A DNA stretch of 64,000 nucleotides, taken from NCBI RefSeq assembly GCF_021730395.1, contig NC_069363.1, forward strand, positions 55,175,001 through 55,239,000, in the 5' to 3' direction. Positions 1 to 13,000 of the stretch are shown in pieces. The first letter of the stretch is position 1. Each line of letters opens with the position of its first letter. The DNA is from Mercenaria mercenaria (Eukaryota > Mollusca > Bivalvia > Venerida > Veneridae). The notes beneath the pieces are model-generated. The model was not told where the DNA came from. It saw only the letters and a program-made list of their open reading frames with translations, and searched no databases. The position numbers were made by a program, and so were the translations under genes.

Positions 1-3000
1 GTCCCCTGACATTAGGTATTGGTATATTACACTTACAGCTAGTCCACTGACATTAGGTATTCGTATACTACACTTACAGCTAGTCCCCTAACATTAGGTA
101 TTCGTATACTACACTTACAGCTAGTCCCCTGACATTAGGTATTTGTATACTACACTTAAAGCTAGTCCGCTGACGTTAGGTACTGGTATACAATCCTTAC
201 AACTAGTCAGCTGACATTATGTAAGGTATACTACACTTATAGCCAGTCTGCTGACATTAGGTATTGGTATACTACACTTACAGTTAGTCCGCTGACGTTA
301 GATACTGGTATACTACACTTACAACTAGTCGATATATACTGGCATAAGGTATCATTATACTACACTTACAACTAGTACGCTGACGTTAGGTATTGGTATA
401 CTACCCTTACAGCTATTCCCCCGACATTAGGTATTCGTACACTACACTTACAGCTAGTCCCCTGACATAAGGTATTTGTATACTACACTTACAGCTAGTC
501 TGCTGATGTTATGTATTGGTATACTACACTTACAGCTAGTCTGCTGATGTTAGGTTATGTATTGGTTTACTACACTTACAGCTAATCTGCTGACGTTAGG
601 TATTGGTATACCACACTTACAGCTAGTCTGCTGATGTTAGGTTATGTATTGGTTTACAGGTTATGTATTGGTTTACTACACTTACAGCTAGTCTGCTGAT
701 GTTAGGTTATGTATTGGTTTACTACACTTACAGCTAGTCTGCTGACGTTAGGTTATGTATTGGTATACTACACTTACAGCTAGTTTGCTGATGTTAAGTT
801 ATGTACTGGTTTATTACACTTACAGCTAATCTGCTGACGTTAGGTTATGTACTGGTTTACTACACTTACAGCTAGTCTTCTGACATTAGGTATTCGTATA
901 CTACACTTACAGCTAGTCCCCTGACATTAGGTATTTGTATACTACACTTACAGCTAGTCCCCTAACATTAGATATTTGTATACTACACTTACAGCTAGTC
1001 CCCTGACATAAGGTATTTGTATACTACACTTACAGCTAGTCCCCTGACATTAGGTATTGGTATATTACACTTACAGCTAGTCCACTGACATTAGGTATTC
1101 GTATACTACACTTACAGCTAGTCCCCTAACATTAGGTATTCGTATACTACACTTACAGCTAGTCCCCTGACATTAGGTATTTGTATACTACACTTAAAGC
1201 TAGTCCGCTGACGTTAGGTACTGGTATACAATCCTTACAACTAGTCAGCTGACATTATGTACGGTATACTACACTTATAGCCAGTCTGCTGACATTAGGT
1301 ATTGGTATACTACACTTACAGTTAGTCCGCTGACGTTAGATACTGGTATACTACACTTACAACTAGTCGATATATACTGGCATAAGGTATCATTATACTA
1401 CACTTACAACTAGTACGCTGACGTTAGGTATTGGTATACTACACTTACAGCTATTCCCCCGACATTAGGTATTCGTACACTACACTTACAGCTAGTCCCC
1501 TGACATTAGGTATTTGTATACTACACTTACAGCTAGTCTGCTGACGTTATGTATTGGTATACTACACTTACAGCTAGTCTTCTGATGTTAGGTTATGTAT
1601 TGGTTTACTACACTTACAGCTAATCTGCTGATGTTAGGTATTGGTATACCACACTTACAGCTAGTCTGCTGATGTTAGGTTATGTATTGGTTTACAGGTT
1701 ATGTATTGGTTTACTACACTTACAGCTAATCTGCTGATGTTAGGTTATGTATTGGTTTACTACACTTACAGCTAGTCTGCTGACGTTAGGTTATGTATTG
1801 GTATACTACACTTACAGCTAGTCTGCTGATGTTAGGTTATGTACTGGTTTACTACACTTACAGCTAGTCTGCTGACGTTAGGTTATGTACTGGTTTACTA
1901 CACTTACAGCTAGTCTTCTGACGTTAGGTATTGGTATACTACACTTACAGCTAGTCTGCTGATGTTAGGTTATGTACTGGTTTACTACACTTACAGCTAG
2001 TCTGCTGACGTTAGGTTATGTACTGGTTTACTACACTTACAGCTAGTCTTCTGACGTTAGGTATTGGTATACCACCCTTACAGCTAGTCTGCTGATGTTA
2101 GGTTATGTACTGATTTACTACACTTACAGCTAGTCTGCTGACGTTAGGTTATGTACTGGTTTACTACACTTACAGCTAGTCTTCTGACGTTAGGTATTGG
2201 TATACCACCCTTACAGCTAGTCTGCTGATGTTAGGTTATGTACTGGTTTACTATACTTACAGCTAGTCTGCTGATGTTAGGTTATGTATTGGTTTACTAC
2301 ACTTACAGCTAGTCTGCTGATGTTAGGTTATGTATTGGTTTACTACACTTACAGCTAGTCTGCTGATGTTAGGTTATGTATTGGTTTACTACACTTACAG
2401 CTAGTCTGCTGATGTTAGGTTATGTATTGGTATACTACACTTACAGCTAGTCTGCTGATGTTAGGTTATGTACTGGTTTACTACACTTACAACTAGTCTG
2501 ACGTTAGGTTATGTATTGGTATACTACACTTACAGCTAGTCTGCTGATGTTAGGTTATGTACTGGTTTACTACACTTACAGCTAGTCTGCTGATGTTAGG
2601 TTATGTACTGATTTACTACACTTACAGCTAGTCTGCTGACGTTAGGTTATGTACTGGTTTACTACACTTACAGCTAGTCTTCTGACGTTAGGTATTGGTA
2701 TACCACCCTTACAGCTAGTCTGCTGATGTTAGGTTATGTACTGGTTTACTATACTTACAGCTAGTCTGCTGATGTTAGGTTATGTATTGGTTTACTACAC
2801 TTACAGCTAGTCTGCTGATGTTAGGTTATGTATTGGTTTACTACACTTACAGCTAGTCTGCTGATGTTAGGTTATGTATTGGTTTACTACACTTACAGCT
2901 AGTCTGCTGACGTTAGGTTAAGTATTGGTATACTACACTTACAGCTAGTCTGCTGATGTTAGGTTATGTACTGGTTTACTACACTTACAACTAGTCTGAC

Positions 3001-4071
3001 GTTAGGTTATGTATTGGTTTACTACACTTACAGCTAGTCTGCTGACGTTAGGTTATGTATTGGTATACTACACTTACAGCTAGTCTGCTGATGTTAGGTT
3101 ATGTACTGGTTTACTACACTTACAGCTAGTCCACTGACATTAGGTATTCGTATACTACACTTACAGCTAGTCCGCTGACGTTAGGTACTGGTATACAATC
3201 CTTACAACTAATCAATATATTGGCATTAGGTTTTGGTATACTACACTTACAGCTACTCCCCTGGCATTAGGTATTGGTATACTACACTTACAGCTAGTCC
3301 CCTGACATTAGGTATTTGTATACTACACTTTCAGCTAGTCCCCTGACATTAGGTATTCGTATACTACACTTACAGCTAGTCCCTTGACATTAGGTATTCG
3401 TATACTACACTTACAGCTAGTCCCCTGACATTAGGTATTCGTATACTACACTTACAGCAAGTCCCCTAACATTAGGTATTCGTATACTACACCTACAGCT
3501 AGTCCCCTGACATTAGGTATTCGTATACTACACTTACAGCTAGTCCCCTGACATTAGGTATTCGTATACTACACTTACAGCTAGTCCGCTGACATTAGGT
3601 ATTCGTATACTACACTTACAGCTAGTCCCCTAACATTAGGTATTCGTATACTACACGTACAGCTAGTCCCCTGACATTAGGTATTCGTATACTACACTTA
3701 CAGCTAGTCCCCTGACGTTAGGTACTGGTATACAATCCTTACAACTAGTCTGCTGACATTATATACTGGTATACTACACTTACAGCCAGTCTGCTGACAT
3801 TAGGTATTGGTATACTACACTTACAGCTAGTCCGCTGACGTTAGATACTGGTATACTACACTTGCAACCAGTCGATATATATTGGCATTAGGTATCGCTA
3901 TTCTACATTTACAGCTAGTCTGCTGACGTTAGGTTCTGGTATACTCAACTTACAACTGGTCAATATATATTGGCAATAGGTACTTTATACATGTATAGAA
4001 CTCTTATAGCTTGCCAACCCACATTAGGTTTTGGTATATTACACTTACAGCTAGTCCACTGACATTAGGTA
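1..4071. repeat. Satellite of 41/46-bp units derived from the GCDH exon 7 splice donor
   Basis: About ninety tandem units fill the left edge. The basic unit is 41 bp. A longer 46-bp version carries an extra five bases (GTTAT inside TTAGGTTATG). On the minus strand each unit reads roughly CTAATGTCAG, then GGGACTAGCT, then GTAAGTGTAGTATACC. The last unit (about 4031-4071) is at once the end of GCDH exon 7 and its GTAAGT donor, so the unit equals about 23 nt of coding exon plus about 18 nt of intron. Higher-order structure is visible: positions 1 to about 880 recur about 1,038 bp further on, and a 133-bp block (41+46+46) repeats around 1918-2230. The array continues past the window start. Confidence 0.95.
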
Positions 4072-7000
4072 TCATGTTCTCTTCTGGTACTTCCACATCT
4101 TCCATAACAATTTGTCCAGTAATACTGGCTCGCAATGAAAATTTCCCTTCTATCTTTGGTGCTGAAATGAGACAGAATACTTCATGACAGAGGACTTCAT
4201 AACTAACATTTATAACATGTCTGACATCATGGGAATGAAATACAGCCATTATACAGTTTTGGTATTATACTGTACTGCCACCCTCACTTTTAAAGTGAGG
4301 TAAAGAATGTAGAAATTTTGATGTTTCAAAAAAAGGTGACTTATGATAAAAAGAATTTCACATTTCTGTCTTTCTACATTGAATTTAATAACTAAAGCTT
4401 GTTATATAGAAATAGAAATTCATAAGGCAAAGATGCTCATGTAATATTCTCTATTTATGACATAAAAAACCTTTTCAATAGCTCATTAAGATATCTATAA
4501 ATATGTTCGTAAAAAATTAAATTTTATGGCTAAACACGACAGACTGGTAAAATCCAGAAAAAAACATATCTATGAGCTACACAGACCAGTTACAGTCAAC
4601 CCGTAACAGTAGCATCTAGTGTATACATAAAATTGTTACTTTTGGTTATTGTCAGTTTTTTTTTTTAGATTTCAATTTTACATTTCTGATCTAGCTAAGC
4701 TAGTCTAATGACAACTGAATGCACTTTAATCAGAACAGAAAGTTGAATACCACTCTTCCTACTAAACACCAGTTAACACTGTTTCTGTAACTGACACATC
4801 TTCCTCTAGTAGACATCTCAATACAGCACTTACCAGATAATCCTTTCATCCCCTTCTCCAGTATAAACCCTCTTATTCTGTTATTTTCGGCTTTATTTTT
4901 CGCCCACACAATAAATACATCTGCTATTGGAGAATTAGTAATCCTAAAAACAAAAACAAAAAACCACTACTCTACCCATAAAACATTCACTATTTGCATA
5001 TTTAAAGTAATTTACATTAAAATATTCATAACTTAAGCCTACTTGATTTAACAGTTTTGTTGTATGCTTCTTATATCTTTCACCACTCTTAAAGACCTGT
5101 CTCTGAGTAACAACATCAAATGACAGATATGGCCTTGAATTCCTTCTTCTACAATCTTTTAAAACTGTTTATCCCATATAATTTATAACACATTATTACA
5201 GAACTGTCTGCCTTTCTGCACACTAAACAATACCCTTGTAACTAAGCACTCCTCATCAATGAAGACATAATTTACAGGTGTAAAATGTCTATAAAAAACC
5301 AGAGTTTTAGATTTACATCACTATGTAGAAGTTTACCAGGGTATAATGAACTAGAAGATGCTTTTGTATAAAAGCGCATGTCTCCCCCAATGCATAGTCA
5401 CAACAGGCAAGAAGTCAATAGAACACATGAGCGGAAGTCAAAGAGACACTGATGGTTTTCTGCAATAGGGATCATATGCTTGGCATGTCCAATCATCCTA
5501 TGAAGTTTCAACATTCTGGGTCAAGTGGTTCTCAAGTTATTGATCCGAAACCATTTTCCATGTGCAGGCCCTTTTGACCTTGATCGAGTAATCCCAAAAT
5601 CAATAGGTGCCACCTACCCTGCATGTATAACTATCCTATGAAATTTCAACATTCTGGATCAGGTGGTTCTCAAGTTATTGATCAGAAATGGTTTTCCATG
5701 TTCAGGGCCCTGTGACCTTGACCTTTAACAGAGTGACCCCAAAATCAATAGGGGTCATCTACTCTGAATGTCCAATCATCCTATGAAGTTTCAACATTCT
5801 GGGTCAAAGTCATTCTCAAGTTATTGATCGGAAATGGGTTTCCATGTTCAGGTCCCTGTGACCTTGACCTTAAATGGAGTGACCCCAAAAACAATTTGGG
5901 TTGTCTAATCTATAAGCTCTGCCACCCTCTGAAGTTCGCAGGTTCTAGGTTAAATGGTTCTCCAGTTATTGATCGAAAATGAAGTGTGACGGACAGACTG
6001 ACAGATGAACAGACAGGGCAAAAACATTATGTCTCCCCCAGTGGGTTGGTGGGGACAAAATTAAATCTAAAATCTATTCCTCCCTTCATCTATTGAAGTT
6101 ACAAAAAAAGTAAGTCTAAAGGTGCCATAACTCCAAAAAGTAAATTGTAGCCAAAATCTAATTAGGCCTGTATTTTTTAATCTTACACCTGTGTACCAAA
6201 TCTGAATTCAATCAATTCATCTTTTCAAAAGTTACCAAATAGACATCGACATTTTGCAAATAACTTAGACAGAAAATGGATACTTTTAGCCAAAAATTGG
6301 TGGGTTGTAACTAAAACTGAACTTCGTGATTTTATACCCGTGTACTTAAAATGAACTCAATCCTTTCATGCGTTCAAGAGTTGTTGAAAAGACAAGCAGA
6401 TTGTAAGTTGAAAAGGTGCTATACTCTGCCAAATATTTGCATGTATTGCATAATATTATTCAATGATCACAATTGACTTAAAACAGCCAAGACACAAAAA
6501 TAAGGTTTTAAATTACCATGACTTGGATCCATTTAGTGTGTAAGTTTTGGCAGAATCATTGTAAACAGCATTTGTCTCCATAGATGATGGGTCACTTCCA
6601 TGATTTGGTTCAGTGAGGCCGAAACATCCTATCAATTCTCCAGTTGCTATAAATATACAGTTGCACCAGTTTTTACTATGAGACAGAAACAAATACAATT
6701 AACATGCTTTTACAACAGTTGCAGACCCAAAACTGACTGTGTTGCTCTGTAATTTCTATGATATGGTACTAACTCATGTCAGAACAGAGTATTGATTTTG
6801 CTAAATACTAGGGCATTACTCTCAGTACTCATGAACATTTTACGAGTACCATACTACAGATTCAAATTTGCAGAAGTTCATCTGATTTTTTTGTTTCTGT
6901 ATAGTAGAAATATTGTCCTACCCATGATTTTCTAAGTCCAAAAGGGGCCACAATTCTTGCAAAAAGCAATGTAGAGTTACGGTATTTGCTGTGCAGAGTC

Positions 7001-10000
7001 AGCTTTTAATAAAAATAACTGCTCAAAGTTATAAAGCAATAGCTTTGACTGTAAAGGAGAGAAGTTGACCTAAACGCAAAACTTAACCAAGAAATCTGAT
7101 ATTTTCTAAGTCCAAAAAGGGCCATAATTCTTGCAAAAAGCAGGAGGAAGTGATGTTTCTTGCTTTACAGAGTCAGCTTTTGATGGTGTACAAGTGTTGC
7201 AAGTTTTAAAGCAACAGCTTTGATAGTTTAAGAGAAAAGCTGACCTAAACACAAAACTTAACCAATTTGATTTTCCAAGTTCAAAAGGGGCCATAATTCT
7301 TGCAAAAACCAGGATGGAGTTATGTTTCTTGCTGTACAGAGTCAGCTTATGATGGTGAACAAGTGTTGCAAGTTTCAAAGCAATAGCTTTGATAGTTTAG
7401 GAGAAAAGCTGACCTAAACATAAAACTTAACCAAGAAATCTGATATTTTCTAAGTCCAAAAGAGGCAATAATTCTTGCAAAAAGCAGGATGGAGTTATGT
7501 TTCTTGCTGTACAGAGTCAGCTATTGATAGTAAACAAGTGTTGCAAGTTTTAAAGCAATAGCTTTGATAGTTTAGGAGAAAAGCTGACCTAAATATAAAT
7601 CTTAACCAGGCAACGCCAACGCCAACGCCGACACCGATCAAGAGATGACAATAATTCATCTTTTTTTTTTCAAATGGTCAATAGCATATACTTCTTATTG
7701 CTCAGTTCTACACAAACTCTTATATGATAGTAGTTGCTCCATTTCTTCTGATAAATTTGTACCAGAACACCAGTGCAATATTTCAAAATTGATGTTTTCA
7801 ATTACATATGTATATCTAATTTTTCACTTCAGATAAAGCAGGGGAATTTCATCTTCAAGCGCTCCAGTTCTTGATGCTGGCTTAAACATTTTTACTGTTG
7901 AGAGCTTTCAAAAGTTCTGAGCACAAGTACCTTTTTTTTTCATGAGAACCGAGTGCTTGAGGGTACTAGGAAAACTGGTACTTGTACTCAAAATACTTAA
8001 GTTCTGAAGTGCTCAACACAACTCTGAATGGTGTACTCTCTTCTGCACAATGTTTTTGGCTATTAAAGGGATATCATGCAAAAATCATATGTCAATAAGT
8101 TTGTACCACTGGTCGTTTTCACAGTACCCACATTTTATGGATTATTTTTAAAATCCAGTCAAAAAGATGATTTCTAGGGTGTTAATATTTTTTCGTGTTT
8201 ATAATATTTCTCTATAGTTTTACCTTCCCGGTTTTAAAATTACCATATATTTCATAAATAGTATAACATTTTCACCAGATTACATGTAAAGGTTTATAAG
8301 ATTGGCATTGAGAATGATAATGTGTTTTATAATGGTGTAAAAGCAATTTTTCATCATTATATTATGCTATAGAAAGAGTTATGATATACTGCATATTTGG
8401 CAGTCTAAGTTTAAGACATTAAATGTTGTTGTATCACAGTACAATACCATTTTTCATGTAGATCTGATACAAAAATATGATTCTAGAATGTTAAAAAGGC
8501 CTTTCTATGATTTGACCCAGTGAGCTAAATTCTGACCCTATTTACCACAGCATCAAATTCACACGTGATTTATATATACAAGGAAACATTCTGACTAAGT
8601 TTCATTCAGACTGGACCAAAACTGTGACTTCAGAGAGTTAACAGCAAAAGAGACAATGGATGACAGATAGTGAATCATCCACCTGTACTATTAGGTCACT
8701 CTAAAACTTGTGGTTCAAATAAGCTTGAATAGAAGACAGCACACGCATGCTTTTAGAGGCTTTTGTAGAATTTTCAAGCATGACTAAAGAAAATTTCATT
8801 TGTACAAAGCAAGCATGGAAGCCTTAGGACAATATCTTTTTCTACTTCAGACTGGATGGAAGATCATCAAAACACTATAGAAGTAATGCCATTTTCACAT
8901 ACCAAGTTTTGGGAGGTATTTCTGTCTGTGTTCCTCTGTACCGTAAGCATTTATTGGATGCATGACCAGAGAAGACTGTACACTCATACATGATCTGTAA
9001 CTACTGTCTACCCTGTAGAGTCATAAAGTACATATTAACTGACTGATTAACTTGTATGACCATTACTGTGTTGTAGTGTCTGTGAATTAATTATCAAAAT
9101 TGAATACCTTTCATGGCCTAAATTTAGTAACAATTCAAATGACACTGAATATCTAGGCAAGACTGCATAGTTTTGTATAAAAAAACACTCTGTTTTCTAC
9201 AGCTGGATATGTAAATATTGCCATGGTAACATAGAACAAATGGCAACTGGTTTTCACAATGACATGCTGTAACTGACTTAAAAGATAATTTTCAAGTAAA
9301 ATAACAAGGTCTTTTAAAGACTGGTTGTATTAATGAGCTAGTCATGCTTTTAAATCAGTTACCTATTGACGGTTTAATGTTTTTTCTATCTCAAAGTTTA
9401 ATTAGGTTCAAAGCTGATGAAAATTTACTTACAAATGCTATTAAATGTCCCCTTAAACAGAGTTAGTACAAAATTTCTACTTAAACTTAGACAGCAGCTG
9501 AAAAAATTTAGTTAAACAAAAATGTATAGTTACCAACTTTATCAATTTTGCAATAACACATTGTAAAATCCAGTTCTTACCTTTCACATTCTCTAGCAAT
9601 GAGACCATATGCGACTGAAGAAACTCCGGCACAACCATAGCCTTCTATTGTAGCACCTAGCACCCCAACCTCTCCCATCTCTCGCATTATCTCAGGATGA
9701 AATACTGAAATACAACTTAATATGAGAAACCATGATACATCTGTGTATGTTTACAGAAAAGGTCACTGAGTGAATAATTTAGTTTATAATAATTTATTTT
9801 AGCTTGACTGAGATGAAAGCTTCTAGCTTATTTGAACCTCTCGGTATTGATATCATATGAGAAGGTGTGGTCGTGACCCCAGTGGGGCTCGAACCCACTA
9901 CCCCCTAGTTGAGAGGCACACCTTAACCACTAGACACCACTCGCCTTCAAATGTGAATAATTTGCTGCTGGCATAGGCCTTGTGTCAATGGTTCACATAT

Positions 10001-13000
10001 CAAAAGTCACACTACTTCTTATGACATACAGTAAAATGCTAATTGCTTTAATTAAGTTCAAAGGGGATAAGCAAAATGTTTGAGTTATCCGGGGTTGCAA
10101 ATGATTCAAACATAGACAATATAAGGCAAGCAACCTGGGCCCATGTGAATTCCTTGTGTTAGCCATTGATATTCAAACAAGCGTATTTCACTATAGGTAC
10201 TTCGTTGTTTTTTTCTGAACTTCAGAGTTATTCAAATAAGCGTCAATTTTACATTTGTATCATATGTTAACATTCAAATACATCAGTACAAACAGCATAT
10301 AATTTTAAGAATATTGGTTACAAAGGTATTCAAATACTTCTCTCCAACAAAATAATGCTTTGCAACCTTTTTTTTTACCAAAAGTTAACCATGAAATTTA
10401 GTAGGACCATGCAAATTTCAAATATCCATGTTCTCAAGAAATAAATATTTACCGGTAGGCAAAAACTGCAAATTCTATTCTTAAGAAATTAACTGATTTT
10501 GGGAAAGTGACAAAAAATGACTATTAAGATTTGTAAAGAACCAGCAATGGTACTATTTATCCCCAGCAGTCTAAATACAATGTTGACAATCAATCTGAAA
10601 GTTGCTACATAATCATGTGAAATATCTGAGTTTTCATTTTCCTTATTTTTTTTGTTTCTGAAACTACTGAAAAACAAGAGGGCCAAGATGGCCCTAGGTC
10701 GCTCACCTAAGAAACACTCCATAACAGTGTAAAACATGTTTGACCTAGTGATTTCATGGAAACAAATATTCTGACCAATTTTCATTAAGATTGGACCAAA
10801 AAATTGGTCTCTTGCGATAAAACAAGCATTTTCTTATATATGACCTAGTTTTTGACCCTAGATGACCCATGTTCAAACTCGACCTAGATTTTATCAAGGC
10901 AATCATTCTGACCAAAATTCATGAAGATCAACTGAAAAATACAGCCTCTATCACATACAGAAGTTTTTTCTTTGATTTGACCAAGTGACCTAGTTTTTGA
11001 CCTCAGATGACCCATATTCAAATTCGACCTAGATTTCATTTAGGCAATCAACCTGACCAAATTTCATAAATATCAACTGAAAAAAACAGTCTCTATCTCA
11101 TACACAAGATTTTTCTTTAATTTGACCTAGTGACCTAGTTTTTGACCTCAGATAACCCATATTCAAAACCGACCTAGTTTTCATCAAGGCAATCACTCTG
11201 ACCAAATTTCATGAAGATCAATTGAAAAATACATCCTCTATTGCATACACAATGTTTTTCTTCGATTTGACCTAGTGACCTAGTTTTTGATCCCAGATGA
11301 CCCATTTTCGAAATCAGCCTAGATTTTATCAAGGTAATCATTCTGGCTAAATTTCATGAAGATCAGTTGAAAAATACAGCCTCTATTGCATACACAAGGT
11401 TCTCTTTGATTTGACCTAGTGACCTAGTTTTTGACCCGAGATGACCCATTTTCGAACTTGGTCTAAATTTCATCAAGGCAATCATTCTGACCAAAATTCA
11501 TGAAGATCAATTGAAAAATACAGCCTCTATCGCATACACAAGGTTTTTACGTGATATGACCTAGTGACCTAGTTTTTGAACCCAGATGACCCATTTTCGA
11601 ACTCGGCCTAGATTTTATCAAAATAATCATTCTGACCAAAATTCATGAAGATCAATTGAAAAATACCACCTCTATCGCATACACAAGGTTTTTCTTTGAT
11701 TTGACCTAGTGACCTAGTTTTTGACCCGAGATGACCCATTTTCGAACTCGGCCTAGATTTCATCAAGGCAATCATTCTGACCAAAATTCATGAAGATCAA
11801 TTGAAAAATACAGCCTCTATCGCATACACAAGGTTTTTCTTTAATTTGACCTAGTGACCTAGTTTTTGATCCGAGATGACCCATTTTCGAACTCGGCCTA
11901 GATTTCATCAAGGTTATCATTCTGACCAATATTCATGAAGAAAAATTGAAAAATACAGCCTCTATCGCATACACAAGGTTTTTCTTTGATTTGACCTAGT
12001 GACCTAGTTTTTGACCCGAGATGACCCATTTTCGAACTCGGCCTAGATTTCATCAAGGTTATCATTCTGACCAATATTCATGAAGATTAATTGAAAAATA
12101 CCACCTCTATCACATACACAAGGTTTTTCTTTGATTTGACCTAGTGACCTAGTTTTTGACCCGAGATGACCCATTTTCGAACTCAGCTTAGATTTCATCA
12201 AGGTTATCATTCTGACCAATATTCATGAAGATTAAATGAAAAATACAGCCTCTATCGCATACACAAGGTTTTTCTTTGATTTGACCTAGTGACCTAGTTT
12301 TTGACCCGAGATGACCCATTTTCGAACTCGGCCTAGATTTCATCAAGGTTATCATTCTGACCAATATTCATGAAGAAAAATTGAAAAATACAGCCTCTAT
12401 CGCATACACAAGGTTTTTCTTTGATTTGACCTAGTGACCTAGTTTTTGACCCGAGATGACCCATTTTCGAACTCGGCCTAGATTTCATCAAGGTTATCAT
12501 TCTGACCAATATTCATGAAGATTAATTGAAAAATACCACCTCTATCGCATACACAAGGTTTTTCTTTGATTTGACCTAGTGACCTAGTTTTTGACCCGAG
12601 ATGACCCATTTTCAAACTCAGCTTAGATTTCATCAAGGTTATCATTCTGACCAATATTCATGAAGATTAAATGAAAAATACAGCCTCTATCGCATACACA
12701 AGGTTTTTCTTTGATTTGACCTAGTGACCTAGTTTTTGACCCGAGATGACCCATTTTCGAACTCAGCCTAGATTTCATCAAGGTTATCATTCTGACCAAT
12801 ATTCATGAAGATTAATTGAAAAATACAGCCTCTATCGCATACACAAGCTAAATGTTGACAGACGACGGACGACAGACGACAGACGACAGACGACGGACGA
12901 CGGACGCCGGACATTGAGCGATCAGAAAAACTCACCTGAGCATTGCTCAGGTGAGCTAAAAAAAAAGAAATCAATAATTTTATACTGTAAAGTGGCTAAA

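Noticed and set aside
1-4071. CRISPR-like array of direct repeats
   Set aside because: Units are contiguous with no unique spacers, 41/46 bp long, in a eukaryotic intron, and derive from a splice junction.
9880-9947. Functional tRNA gene on the minus strand
   Set aside because: Has Pol III boxes but no closing acceptor stem; followed by SINE-type sequence.
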